Positions 17,111-25,461 of a stretch of 64,000 bases of DNA are shown here, one piece after another. The DNA is from Leisingera aquimarina DSM 24565. Its GTDB lineage: Bacteria > Pseudomonadota > Alphaproteobacteria > Rhodobacterales > Rhodobacteraceae. The translations under genes were made by a program, and so were the position numbers. How positions within the stretch are numbered: position 1 is the stretch's first letter; every line of letters starts with the position of its first letter. The notes under the pieces were generated by a model. The model was not told where the DNA came from. It saw only the letters and a list, made by a program, of their open reading frames with translations, and did not search any database. The stretch spans positions 2,937,719 to 3,001,718 of the forward strand of contig NZ_KI421504.1 of the NCBI RefSeq assembly GCF_000473165.1. Direction: 5' to 3'.

Positions 17111-17185
17111 ACTGCTCGATAGGTTTCTTGCCTGTATGAAACCTGCCTCAATAACTAACGCCCGCCTTGTGCGGGCGTTTTTTTT
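17111..17185 (+). ncRNA. Candidate small regulatory RNA (~75 nt), unrecognised family
   Basis: A compact transcription unit with no protein. After the promoter comes hairpin 1 (AGGTTTC 17121-17127 pairing with GAAACCT 17138-17144, ten-base loop), a single-stranded GCCTCAATAACT-type linker, and a 9-bp terminator hairpin (17157-17165 with 17171-17179) ending in eight T residues (17178-17185). This two-hairpin plan is typical of trans-acting small RNAs. The alternative is a leader/attenuator for the 3-hydroxybutyrate dehydrogenase gene, whose ATG is 134 bases past the terminator on the same strand. I do not recognise a known RNA family. Confidence 0.65.
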
Positions 17186-17318
17186 GGACATTTGCAGACT
17201 GCCTCTGACGGGAAATGCCCCTGCGTTGCAAGGGGAGATCCGTAGTCTTACGCGTTTCTTTTGCATCTGCAGCATGGCACAGTGGCGCCAGTTTCATTCA
17301 GCCGAGGGAAAATTGCCG

Positions 17319-18092
17319 ATGTCCTTGCAAGGGAAGACCGCCGTTATCACCGGATCGAATTCGGGCATAGGCCTGGGGGTTGCACGCGAACTGGCGCGGG
17401 CAGGGGCCGATGTGGTGCTGAATTCGTTCACCGACCGGGACGAGGATCACGCGCTGGCAGCAGAGCTCGCCCGTGAATTCAGCGTCAACGCCCAGTACAT
17501 TCAGGCCGATATGTCCAAAGGGGCGGATTGCCGGTCGCTGATTGAGCAGGCCGGCGCCTGCGATATTCTGGTCAACAATGCAGGTATTCAGCATGTAGCG
17601 CCGATCGATGCGTTCCCGCAGGACAAATGGGACGCGATTATTGCGATCAACATGAATTCGAATTTCCACACCATGGCGGCGGCCTTGCCTGGAATGCGCG
17701 CGTCTGGCTGGGGGCGGATCGTCAATATCGCCTCGGCGCACGGGCTGACGGCCTCGCCGTTTAAGGCAGCCTATGTGGCGGCCAAGCACGGGGTGGTGGG
17801 CATGACCAAAACGGTGGCACTGGAAACCGCGGAAGATCCCATCACCTGCAACGCGATCTGCCCGGGCTATGTGCTAACGCCGCTGGTCGAGGCGCAGATC
17901 CCGGACACCATGGAGAAATACAACATGGGCCGGGAAGAGGTGATCAAAAAGGTGATGTTGGAGCGCCAGCCGAGCCGCGAATTTGCCACTGTGGAACAGC
18001 TGGGCGGCACCACGGTGTTCCTGTGTTCGGACGCAGCGGCGCAGATCACCGGTACCACGCTGAGTGTCGACGGCGGCTGGACGGCGCTCTAG
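17319..18092 (+). CDS. bdhA: 3-hydroxybutyrate dehydrogenase (short-chain dehydrogenase)
   Basis: Interconverts D-3-hydroxybutyrate and acetoacetate with NAD, in polyhydroxybutyrate and ketone-body metabolism. The 257-residue chain has the cofactor loop TGSNSGIG (11-18), NNAG (86-89) and catalytic S139, Y152, K156; INMNSNFHTMAAALPGM and the C-terminal GTTLSVDGGWTAL are typical of the bacterial enzyme. The start at 17319 follows GAGGGA; the frame is open upstream but overlaps a terminator. A TGCA-N2-TGCA element at 17262-17271 resembles the TGC/GCA-rich sites bound by PhaR; that link is speculative. A patatin gene follows. Confidence 0.93.
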   Translation: MSLQGKTAVITGSNSGIGLGVARELARAGADVVLNSFTDRDEDHALAAELAREFSVNAQYIQADMSKGADCRSLIEQAGACDILVNNAGIQHVAPIDAFPQDKWDAIIAINMNSNFHTMAAALPGMRASGWGRIVNIASAHGLTASPFKAAYVAAKHGVVGMTKTVALETAEDPITCNAICPGYVLTPLVEAQIPDTMEKYNMGREEVIKKVMLERQPSREFATVEQLGGTTVFLCSDAAAQITGTTLSVDGGWTAL

Positions 18093-18115
18093 GCGCTACG
18101 TGGAAGCGGCGGGAG

Positions 18116-18178
18116 GGGGCCGGCCCCTCTTGCCCCAAGGGGGCAATTCACCCCCGGAGTATTTTCACAAAGGTGAAA
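18116..18178. repeat. Cluster of three small hairpins upstream of the patatin gene
   Basis: Three consecutive dyads: GGGGCCGGCCCC (18116-18127), TTGCCCC/GGGGCAA (18130-18136 with 18140-18146), and TTTCAC/GTGAAA (18163-18168 with 18173-18178), with a CCCCCGGAGTATTTT string between the last two. From memory, similar G/C-block plus GGAGTATTT strings recur between Rhodobacteraceae genes. They may terminate bdhA or shape the patatin mRNA leader. Confidence 0.45.
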
Positions 18179-18195
18179 GGGGCAGGTGTATTTTG

Positions 18196-19221
18196 GTGAA
18201 ACGCATTAATCTGGCCCTGCAGGGCGGCGGCGCGCATGGCGCGTTTACCTGGGGTGTGCTGGACCGGCTGCTGGAGGATGAAGGTGTTGAGGTGGCCGGG
18301 ATCACCGGCACCTCGGCTGGTGCTTTGAATGGCGCGGCTTTCAAATCCGGCATGGTTCAGGGCGGGCGCGAGGGCGCTAAGGCGGCGCTGGACAATCTGT
18401 GGGCGCAGATGGGGGCGGTGGGCGACATGCGCTTTGCCCATTGGCTGACCCGGTTTGATGCGGTGGCCTGGACCGGCGCGGTGGAGGCTGCCATGCCATT
18501 CTCGCCGCTGGAAACCATGAGCCAGATGATTTCCCCCTATCACTACGGACCGTTTTACAAGAACCCGCTGCAGGATGTTGTCGATCAGTTCTGCTTTTAT
18601 GACGTCTGTGCCGGGGCCGGACCGGAGCTGTTTGTCTGCGCGACCTGTGTGCGCACAGGCAAGATCCGGATCTTTGAGGGCGCCGGGATCAGCACCGATG
18701 CCATTCTCGCCTCCGCCTGCCTGCCGGATATGTTCCAGGCGGTGGAAATTGAGGATCCGGAGACCGGCCGGATGGAGGCCTATTGGGATGGCGGGTTTAC
18801 TGGCAATCCGGCGCTGTTTCCGCTGTTCCGTGCAGAGTTGCCGGGGGATGTTGTGATTGTGAACATCAATCCGCTGGAGCGCGGGGAAATTCCGAAGACG
18901 CCGCAGCAGATCCGCAACCGGGTGAATGAGATAAGCTTTAACTCGTCATTGCTGCGGGAGCTGCGTGCTATCAATTTTGTGCAGCGGTTGCTGGAGGATG
19001 GCACGCTTGAGCCCGGGCGGATGAAGCAGGTTAGGGTTCACATGATTGCCGATGATGATCTGATGACGCAGCTTTCTGTCACCACCAAATTGTTTCCTGT
19101 GCCGCAGATCCTGGCGCGGCTGAAACGGGCAGGGCGCGATGCGGCGGATACTTTCCTGGTGAAGGACGGGGCGAACCTTGGCGTCCGCTCTTCCACGAAC
19201 CTGCCGGCGATGTTCTGCTAG
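18196..19221 (+). CDS. Patatin-like phospholipase
   Basis: A 341-residue serine acyl hydrolase. The oxyanion loop GGGAHG (residues 10-15), nucleophile elbow GTSAG (38-42, Ser40) and the catalytic aspartate in DGGF (Asp198) give the complete patatin dyad. No signal peptide, so it acts inside the cell or is exported by another route. The start is GTG at 18196, since LALQGGGAHG must sit at the N-terminus; the upstream extension is low-complexity and crosses the hairpin cluster. It lies directly after bdhA on the same strand, so a role in lipid or polyhydroxybutyrate granule turnover is possible but unproven. Confidence 0.9.
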   Translation: MKRINLALQGGGAHGAFTWGVLDRLLEDEGVEVAGITGTSAGALNGAAFKSGMVQGGREGAKAALDNLWAQMGAVGDMRFAHWLTRFDAVAWTGAVEAAMPFSPLETMSQMISPYHYGPFYKNPLQDVVDQFCFYDVCAGAGPELFVCATCVRTGKIRIFEGAGISTDAILASACLPDMFQAVEIEDPETGRMEAYWDGGFTGNPALFPLFRAELPGDVVIVNINPLERGEIPKTPQQIRNRVNEISFNSSLLRELRAINFVQRLLEDGTLEPGRMKQVRVHMIADDDLMTQLSVTTKLFPVPQILARLKRAGRDAADTFLVKDGANLGVRSSTNLPAMFC

Positions 19222-19222
19222 G

Positions 19223-19933
19223 TCAGGCGCGTTCTTTCAGGGTCGGCTTTTTGCCGTTTTCCAGCGGTTTTGATGGATCTTTGGGGTTCGGATAGACGAG
19301 GCCTGCAGAGATCACCAGCTTGGCAGAATCTTCCACCGACATGTCCAGCTCGATCACATCTTCTTCGGGGACAAACAGCAGAAAGCCGGATGTCGGGTTT
19401 GGTGTGGTCGGAAGAAACACACTGACCAGACTGCCGCTGGTTTCCGCCCGTTTGGCAATCTCGCCCTTGGCGGTGGTGGAAATGAAACCGATCGCCCAGA
19501 TGCCCTTGCGCGGGTATTGCACCAAGCAGGCCTTTTCAAAACTGCGTTCCGACTGGGCAAAGACGGTTTCGGAAATCTGCTTGATGCCGGAGTAGACGGT
19601 GCGGACCACCGGCATGCGGTCTACCAGGCTTTCGGCAAAGCCGATCAGCGACCGGCCAAGGATCCCCTTGGCAATCCAGCCGACAACGATTGTGAACAAC
19701 AGGAAGATGATTAGCCCGACACCGCGCAGGTTGATGCCGATATACTGTTCCGGACGGACGGTGTGCGGCACCAGCGGCAGCACCACGCTGTCGATCCAGC
19801 CCATCACCGACCACAACAGCCAGATGGTCAGGCTTACCGGCGCAATGACGACGATCCCGGTAAAGAAGGAAGCGCGCAGACTGGCGAACAGTCCCGGGCG
19901 GCGTTGAGGTTCTTCGTCGAAGGGCGTTGTCAT
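19223..19933 (-). CDS. DUF502 family membrane protein
   Basis: A 236-residue inner-membrane protein. Two hydrophobic segments (TGIVVIAPVSLTIWLLWSVM and GVGLIIFLLFTIVVGWIA) precede a soluble part with the family's MPVVRTVYSGIKQISETVF and FLPTTPNPTSGFLLFVP motifs. DUF502 has no established function. The gene faces the patatin gene, with their stops adjacent and no terminator space between them. Confidence 0.9.
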   Translation of the reverse strand: MTTPFDEEPQRRPGLFASLRASFFTGIVVIAPVSLTIWLLWSVMGWIDSVVLPLVPHTVRPEQYIGINLRGVGLIIFLLFTIVVGWIAKGILGRSLIGFAESLVDRMPVVRTVYSGIKQISETVFAQSERSFEKACLVQYPRKGIWAIGFISTTAKGEIAKRAETSGSLVSVFLPTTPNPTSGFLLFVPEEDVIELDMSVEDSAKLVISAGLVYPNPKDPSKPLENGKKPTLKERA

Positions 19934-20013
19934 GGGGCTTCTTCACAGAAATTTCGAGTGGAACCTAGGCACTGATTGCGGGCGGAGCAATGGCATCCGC
20001 CCGGAAAATCAAG

Positions 20014-20928
20014 TCATTGTGCCAGTTTGTTCAGTTCCTGTGCGATCTTTGCCGCCAGCCGGGCGTTGTTACGCACCAATGCGATATTGGCGGTAAGCGA
20101 ACGGCCCTCGGTCAGTTCAAAGATGCGGCGCAGCAGGAAGGGAGTTACATCCTTGCCCGAAATGCCTTGTTCATCCGCCTCGGACTGGGCTTGGGTGATG
20201 ACCGGGGCCAGCTCCTCCGCCGCGATTTCGGCCTCTGCCGGGATCGGGTTGGCGATCAGCTGGCCGCCCGGAAGGTCCATCGTTTGGCGGGTGGCATGGG
20301 CACGGGCGATCTGCGCCGGGTCATCCATGCGCAGCGGCGCCTTCAGATCAGACTGGGCCGACCAAAAGGCGGGGAAGCTGTCCTGGCCATAGGCGATGAC
20401 CGCCACGCCCTGGGTTTCCAGCACTTCCAGCGTCTTGGGCACGTCGAGAATGGCCTTGGCGCCGGCCGCCACCACGGTGACCGGGGTTTGCGCCAGTTCC
20501 ATCAGGTCGGCGGAGATGTCGAATGTGGTTTCCGCACCTTTATGCACGCCGCCGATGCCGCCGGTTGCAAAGACTTCGATCCCGGCCAGACGCGCGGCGA
20601 TCATGGTGGCCGCAACCGTGGTAGCGCCGGTTCCGCCGGTTGCAATACAGGCGGGCATGTCGGCGCGGGAGATCTTGGCAACACCCTGTGCCTGGCCAAG
20701 CGATTGCAACTGGTCGGCTTCCAGCCCTACATGCAGCACGCCGTCCATCACGGCCATCGTGGCAGGCACCGCGCCGCCATCGCGGATGTCCTGTTCCACC
20801 TGCGCGGCGACCTCGACATTCTGCGGGTAGGGCATGCCGTGGGTGATGATGGTGCTTTCCAGTGCAACAATGGCGCGGCCGTCTGCCTTGGCGGCTTGGA
20901 CCTCGGATGAATGGCGGATCTCGATCAC
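20014..20928 (-). CDS. psuG: Pseudouridine-5'-phosphate glycosidase
   Basis: Cleaves the C-C glycosidic bond of pseudouridine 5'-phosphate to uracil and ribose 5-phosphate. The 304-residue chain has the family's ALESTIITHGMPYPQN opening, PATMAVMDG, CIATGGTGATTVAATM, FATGGIGGVHKG and GKDVTPFLL segments. The start is GTG at 20928, overlapping the stop of the upstream sugar-kinase gene as GTGA, with AGGAGAA upstream: a translationally coupled pair. The kinase makes the phosphorylated substrate, so together they form a complete pseudouridine salvage route. No nucleoside transporter is adjacent. Confidence 0.95.
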   Translation of the reverse strand: MIEIRHSSEVQAAKADGRAIVALESTIITHGMPYPQNVEVAAQVEQDIRDGGAVPATMAVMDGVLHVGLEADQLQSLGQAQGVAKISRADMPACIATGGTGATTVAATMIAARLAGIEVFATGGIGGVHKGAETTFDISADLMELAQTPVTVVAAGAKAILDVPKTLEVLETQGVAVIAYGQDSFPAFWSAQSDLKAPLRMDDPAQIARAHATRQTMDLPGGQLIANPIPAEAEIAAEELAPVITQAQSEADEQGISGKDVTPFLLRRIFELTEGRSLTANIALVRNNARLAAKIAQELNKLAQ

Positions 20929-21833
20929 AGCGGGGGTTCTCCTGAAACATAGGTTGCCGCAGCCTTGAGGGCTGAGGCCAAAGCGGTCTTGCGGTCTTCT
21001 CCTCGTGCCTCGGCAACGATATGGGCGGCCATGAAGGTATCGCCTGCGCCGGTCACCCGGGCGACGGTCACACGGGGCGGAACAAGGGTGATGGCGCCTT
21101 GGGCATCGGCCAGGGTGGCAGAAGAGCCGCCATCGGTTACCAGCACCCGCGCGGCGCCGCGATCCAACATGGCCTTGGCGGCCGTTGCGCTGTCGGTGAA
21201 TTCGGCCTGGCACAGGATGCCGGCCTCTTCCAGATTCACATAGAGCGTGCCGCGGGTGCGGTTGAGGAAGGGGCGCAGCCGTTCCGCCTTGCCCGGAGAC
21301 GCAGGTGCGACCCGCAGATCAGCCTTGGCAAAGGCGGGGCTGGCGACGATGTCATCCAGCAGCGACAGGGTCAGGTTGCCATCCAGCGCAACCTGGCCCT
21401 GATAAGGAGCGTCTTTGGTGCCGAGCGCGCCGTCGGACAGCGGACGCAGGATCTTGCCGCCCGCGGCCTCCAATGAGTGGGCATCGGCGATGGCGGCAAT
21501 CAGCCCGTTGGCGCCTTCCACGGCCATGTAGCGGTCGGTGGGCAGATCCTCGGAGCGGTAGATGAAGTCCGTGATCAGGCCGAAGTGGCGGCAGGCGTGG
21601 ATCAGCTCGTCGCCTTCGGGGTCGCGGCCTACGGCTGTCAGCAGCCCGGGCTGCATCCCGAAACGCGAAAGAGTCATGGCGATATTCATGGCAACGCCGC
21701 CGGGCAGCCGGGTGATGCGCCCGGGCATGTCCGAGCCGCGCTGCATTTCCGTTCTGCAACGGCCGATGATGTCCCATAGGACCGATCCGATGCACAGGAT
21801 AGCGGGTGTCCGGGAATTAGAGGCTTGTGTCAT
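20925..21833 (-). CDS. psuK: PfkB-family sugar kinase, probable pseudouridine kinase
   Basis: Phosphorylates the 5'-hydroxyl of (pseudo)nucleosides. The 302-residue chain begins with an ILCIGSVLWDIIGR strand, carries GGVAMNIAMTLSRFG (PfkB signature 1 region) and ends with RVTGAGDTFMAAH (signature 2, catalytic Asp265). The assignment to pseudouridine rests on the four-base overlap with psuG; the family itself is broad (ribokinase, adenosine kinase, fructokinase). An AGG element precedes the ATG. Confidence 0.88.
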   Translation of the reverse strand: MTQASNSRTPAILCIGSVLWDIIGRCRTEMQRGSDMPGRITRLPGGVAMNIAMTLSRFGMQPGLLTAVGRDPEGDELIHACRHFGLITDFIYRSEDLPTDRYMAVEGANGLIAAIADAHSLEAAGGKILRPLSDGALGTKDAPYQGQVALDGNLTLSLLDDIVASPAFAKADLRVAPASPGKAERLRPFLNRTRGTLYVNLEEAGILCQAEFTDSATAAKAMLDRGAARVLVTDGGSSATLADAQGAITLVPPRVTVARVTGAGDTFMAAHIVAEARGEDRKTALASALKAAATYVSGEPPL

Positions 21834-21874
21834 AATGACCTATTGCCGTCTTTACCGGGCCTCTGCAAGCGGCT

Positions 21875-22684
21875 TCACTTTTCAGGCACCGCAAAGGTCA
21901 AGGCGGCCCAATGGCTTTCCCACACGTAATTTTTGCCCTTCGGGGCAGGGCGCAGGACCACGGCGTCCAGCAGGTAGCTATGCCCGGGAGCCAGTGAAAT
22001 GATGGTCTCTCCCCTCACGTCTGTCAGCTGGGTACTTATGGTAACACTGCCGTCCGGCGCTTTTGCAAAGATCTCAACCTGTGCTTCAGGGCGTGGCTTG
22101 CCTTGATACAGCACCTGAACCGGAAGTCCCGTTGCCAGATCATCGGTATAGGGATTGGCGAGGGCAACGAACTCGGTCTCCAGCCCGGTGGCCCGATCGG
22201 ACCCTGCACCGCTGCCGATGGACGCCAAAGCCTTAGCATAGCGGGTGTACTGCTCGGCAAAGCCGGCGTCGGGGAGGCCGCGTGCGGTATGCTGACCGGG
22301 GATGCCGGCAAAACCCTTGTGGTCAATGAAGGCCTGAAAACCTTCCCAAGTGTCATATGTCAGCGTTTGCGGCTGCGTCTGGTGGATGATCACGGCCAGA
22401 CCGTCGTCGGTTTCATCGTCGCTGAATGCGGGCATATCGCCCATCCGCCCCACATAGGGGGCAGCTGATCCGCTCTGTATGACCTCGAACCTGGCGATCC
22501 GGTGGTCCAGATAGGGCTGCTCGGCACCTTTGAATTCCTGCCCATTGCGCAGCCGTGCCACCACGGGATCCCCCGAATTCACTTGATATTTTTCCGGCTC
22601 AATCCAAAACTCGTGGGATAACAGCGGGGCGGTTCCCGAAATCAGCCCGGCACAGAGAATTGAGCAGAACAGGCGGTATTGCAT
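21875..22684 (-). CDS. DUF4198 periplasmic protein
   Basis: A 269-residue exported protein: signal peptide LFCSILCAGLISGTAPLLS, mature start HEFWIEPEKYQVNSGD, the hallmark of DUF4198, followed by beta-sandwich-like sequence. The family is often found with nickel or cobalt uptake genes and the N-terminal histidine could bind metal, but its function is unproven. The ATG (22684) overlaps the ATG of the divergent HupE-like gene in the shared tetramer CATG (22682-22685), so each ribosome site (AAGGA here) lies inside the other gene. Confidence 0.85.
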   Translation of the reverse strand: MQYRLFCSILCAGLISGTAPLLSHEFWIEPEKYQVNSGDPVVARLRNGQEFKGAEQPYLDHRIARFEVIQSGSAAPYVGRMGDMPAFSDDETDDGLAVIIHQTQPQTLTYDTWEGFQAFIDHKGFAGIPGQHTARGLPDAGFAEQYTRYAKALASIGSGAGSDRATGLETEFVALANPYTDDLATGLPVQVLYQGKPRPEAQVEIFAKAPDGSVTISTQLTDVRGETIISLAPGHSYLLDAVVLRPAPKGKNYVWESHWAALTFAVPEK

Positions 22685-23834
22685 GAAAATGTCCTTGGCT
22701 GTCGGGCGCAGTGTGACTTGGCTGCGGTTTCTATTTGCGCTGCTGTTCTGTGCGGTTGCAATAGGCGCAGCCAGTGTACGGGCGCACGAGGTCACCCCGG
22801 TGATTGCCGATTTCACGGTGGAAGACGGGCAGATTACGCTGGGACTGCGGCTGAACGTTGAGGCCTTCGTCGCCGGGATCAATCTGGACGGGCTATCCGA
22901 CACAAATGAAACCGCCCAGGCCGCCGATTATGACGAGCTGCGCGCGCTAGAGGCTCTGGAGCTGACGCCGATGGTTCAGCTCTTTGCCGAGGAGTGGCTG
23001 GAGACCTTTTCTCTGCAGGCAGGCGGCCCGGTTGAGCTGCGCGTTTCTGGCATTTCCATTCCGGAGGCCGGCGACGCAAGCCTGCCGCGGGCGTCCTCTC
23101 TTGAGCTGACCGGTGCGATCCCTGCGGGCGCAGATAGCCTGCGGATTGCCTGGCCCAAGGGGTCTGGCGGGGTGGTGCTGCGGCAGAACGGGGTGGCGGA
23201 GCCCTATACTGGCTACCTGCAGGGCGGAGAGACCTCACCCCCGATCCCGCTCCAGGGCGGTGCGGTCAAGACGCCGGTTGAAGCCTTCATGGAGTACATC
23301 CCCGTCGGCTTTACCCATATTCTGCCCAAGGGGCTGGATCATATCCTGTTTGTGCTTGGGCTGTTCTTTCTCAGCCCGCGGGTGAAGCCGCTGCTTCTAC
23401 AGGTGAGCGTGTTCACCGTCGCCCACACTATAACCCTGGCGCTGGGCGCGCTGGGCATGGTCAATGTGAACCCGGCCATTGTCGAGCCGCTGATTGCGCT
23501 GTCGATTGTGTTCGTCGCGGTGGAAAACATCTTTGCCCGCAAGTTGCACAGCTGGCGGACCTTCGTGATCTTCGGATTCGGGCTGCTGCACGGGCTGGGC
23601 TTTGCCAGTGTTTTAGGCGCGTTCGGCCTGCCGCCCAGCCAGTTCCTGCCGGCCCTGATCGGTTTTAACGTCGGCGTGGAACTGGGGCAGCTTGCGGTGA
23701 TCGCCGCGGCTTACATAGGCGTGCGCCTGTGGTTCGGGCGGCATCCGAAATACCGCGGCCGGGTGGCAATCCCGGCTTCGGTCACAATCGCACTGATAGG
23801 GGGGTATTGGTTTGTGGAGCGGGTGTTTCTGTAA
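22683..23834 (+). CDS. HupE/UreJ-like membrane protein with exported N-terminal domain
   Basis: A 383-residue protein. A signal-like segment (FLFALLFCAVAIGAASVRA) and a mature HEVTPVIADF start lead into a ~170-residue extracytoplasmic domain, then about six membrane helices of the HupE/UreJ type: PVGFTHILPKGLDHILFVLG, SVFTVAHTITLALG, LLHGLGFAS and GFNVGVELGQL, all with the family's buried histidines. Some HupE proteins are nickel permeases. Paired with the divergent DUF4198 protein, a metal-uptake role is plausible. The start is 22683 (AGGCGG six bases upstream) or the ATG two codons later. Confidence 0.88.
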   Translation: MKMSLAVGRSVTWLRFLFALLFCAVAIGAASVRAHEVTPVIADFTVEDGQITLGLRLNVEAFVAGINLDGLSDTNETAQAADYDELRALEALELTPMVQLFAEEWLETFSLQAGGPVELRVSGISIPEAGDASLPRASSLELTGAIPAGADSLRIAWPKGSGGVVLRQNGVAEPYTGYLQGGETSPPIPLQGGAVKTPVEAFMEYIPVGFTHILPKGLDHILFVLGLFFLSPRVKPLLLQVSVFTVAHTITLALGALGMVNVNPAIVEPLIALSIVFVAVENIFARKLHSWRTFVIFGFGLLHGLGFASVLGAFGLPPSQFLPALIGFNVGVELGQLAVIAAAYIGVRLWFGRHPKYRGRVAIPASVTIALIGGYWFVERVFL

Positions 23835-23849
23835 CCTACCGCTGATGGG

Positions 23850-24482
23850 TCAGCCCATCGCTCGCATCAGAGTTTTAATCTGGGCAAGCGGATCCTCAGC
23901 GTGCCAGATTTCATCGCCAATGCCAAAGAAGTCCGTGTAAGGCGCGATGCCGCGCACCAGATCCTCGGTCAGGCCGCCTTCGGCCACCACCGGCACTTCG
24001 ATCATCTGGGACCACCACTGGAACAGGTCAGCCTCTGCTTGTGCGCCGTCGCCCAGACCGGAGGTGCCCACAGGGCCAAAGCTCACGTAGTCCACACCCG
24101 CTTCACCTGCCACCATACCGTCATGCTGCGACGCGCCGCAGAAACAGCCGACAATCGCATCCGGCCCCAGTGCTTTGCGCGCGGTGCGGACCGATTTTGA
24201 GGCGTCAGTCAGATGCACGCCGTCCAGTCCCAGCCGTTCCGCCAGGATCTGGTGGTCGGAAATCACCAGCGCCACGTCGCGCTCCATCGTGACCTCACGC
24301 AGCGCATCACCCGCACGGCTCAGCGTGTCCTCATCGCGGCTGGCCAGATCCAGGCGCACACAGGCGACCTCGACCGCGTCCAGTACCCGCGCCAACTGAC
24401 CGGGGAACTTGCCCAGCTCGAAACTCGGCGGGGAGATCAGGTAGATCTGCGGCTGCTCCGGTGCTTCAGCAGGGCTTCCCAT
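23850..24482 (-). CDS. thiE: Thiamine phosphate synthase family protein
   Basis: A 210-residue TIM-barrel protein of the ThiE/TenI family; ThiE joins the thiazole and pyrimidine phosphates to make thiamine phosphate. Visible are ALVISDHQILAERLGLDGVHL (strands 4-5), GCFCGASQHDGMVAGEAGVDYVSFGPV and VPVVAEGGL near the phosphate site. The usual DDR/ND and TxTK motifs are not clear, and no other thiamine gene is nearby, so catalytic ThiE activity is less certain than the fold. The start at 24482 has GGAG eight bases upstream. Confidence 0.75.
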   Translation of the reverse strand: MGSPAEAPEQPQIYLISPPSFELGKFPGQLARVLDAVEVACVRLDLASRDEDTLSRAGDALREVTMERDVALVISDHQILAERLGLDGVHLTDASKSVRTARKALGPDAIVGCFCGASQHDGMVAGEAGVDYVSFGPVGTSGLGDGAQAEADLFQWWSQMIEVPVVAEGGLTEDLVRGIAPYTDFFGIGDEIWHAEDPLAQIKTLMRAMG

Positions 24483-24648
24483 GATGGTGCTCCATTGTTC
24501 AGGCGATTGGACGGTGTTTAGCCGATTTACCGCGGGACGCAAGGATTTGCGGCTGTGAAACCCCGGTAAATGCCGTCCAAGCCCGTGCCGGACCTTGCCC
24601 CGCAGCCGCGCGGGCAGTACAGCAGTGCCGATTTTGCCGGAGAACACG

Positions 24649-25401
24649 ATGCCCACCGATACGCCCCAGCCCGCCTTTGTCCTTGTCCGCCCGCAGATGG
24701 GCGAGAATATCGGTGCCGCGGCGCGGGCGATGTGGAACTTCGGCCTCGACGGGATGCGCATCGTGGCGCCGCGCGACGGCTGGCCCAACTCCAAGGCGGT
24801 GGCGATGTCCTCTGGCGCGGGCCGCCTGCTGGACGAGGCGCAGCTGTGCTCGGACGTGCCGGAGGCGCTGGGCGATTGCACCTATGTGTTCGCCACCACC
24901 GCCCGCCAGCGCGGGCTGACCAAGCCAGTCTACAGCCCCGAGCGCGCCATGCAGATCGCGTCAGAAAAGATCGCGGCGGGCGAAAAGGTCGCGGTGATGT
25001 TCGGGCCTGAGCGTGCGGGACTGGAGAACGAGGATATCGCCAAGGCCAACGCCATCATTTCGGTGCCGGTGAACCCGCTTTACGCCTCGCTGAACCTTGG
25101 GCAATGCGTGCTGCTGACCGGCTATGAATGGATGCGCCAATCCGGCGACGTGGTGCATGAAACCACCGATCTGGGCCGCAAGGGCGGCTGGGCAAGCGGT
25201 GTCGAGGTCGAGAAGCTGGTTGAGCATTACGAGGAGCGGCTGGATGAGGCGGGCTTCTTCTTCCCTCCGGAAAAGGCTGAAAGCATGAAGACCAACCTGC
25301 GCAATCTGTGGAGCCGGATGCGGATGACCCGTTCCGACGTGCAGATGCTGCATGGAATCATGCGCCAGATGGTTCGCTGGAAAGAGCGCAGCGGCGAGTA
25401 A
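24649..25401 (+). CDS. trmJ: tRNA (cytidine/uridine-2'-O)-methyltransferase, TrmJ type
   Basis: A SPOUT-class enzyme that 2'-O-methylates residue 32 in the anticodon loop of some tRNAs using S-adenosylmethionine. The 250-residue chain has QMGENIGAAARAMWNFGL (motif 1), VMFGPERAGLENEDI (motif 2) and NPLYASLNLGQCVLLTGYEW (motif 3, knotted cofactor site), plus the C-terminal helical extension typical of TrmJ. The start at 24649 follows GGAGA. It is divergent from the ThiE-like gene and followed 60 bases later by ctaA. Confidence 0.92.
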   Translation: MPTDTPQPAFVLVRPQMGENIGAAARAMWNFGLDGMRIVAPRDGWPNSKAVAMSSGAGRLLDEAQLCSDVPEALGDCTYVFATTARQRGLTKPVYSPERAMQIASEKIAAGEKVAVMFGPERAGLENEDIAKANAIISVPVNPLYASLNLGQCVLLTGYEWMRQSGDVVHETTDLGRKGGWASGVEVEKLVEHYEERLDEAGFFFPPEKAESMKTNLRNLWSRMRMTRSDVQMLHGIMRQMVRWKERSGE

Positions 25402-25461
25402 GCCGCTCTGGACCTTTAGATAACCCGCCCCTAGCTTGGCACCAGAGACAAAGAGGCAAGC

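Noticed and set aside
16959-17318. In-frame upstream extension of the 3-hydroxybutyrate dehydrogenase gene
   Set aside because: The extension runs through the promoter and terminator of the small-RNA candidate and reads as non-homologous sequence; MSLQGKTAVITG is the normal N-terminus.
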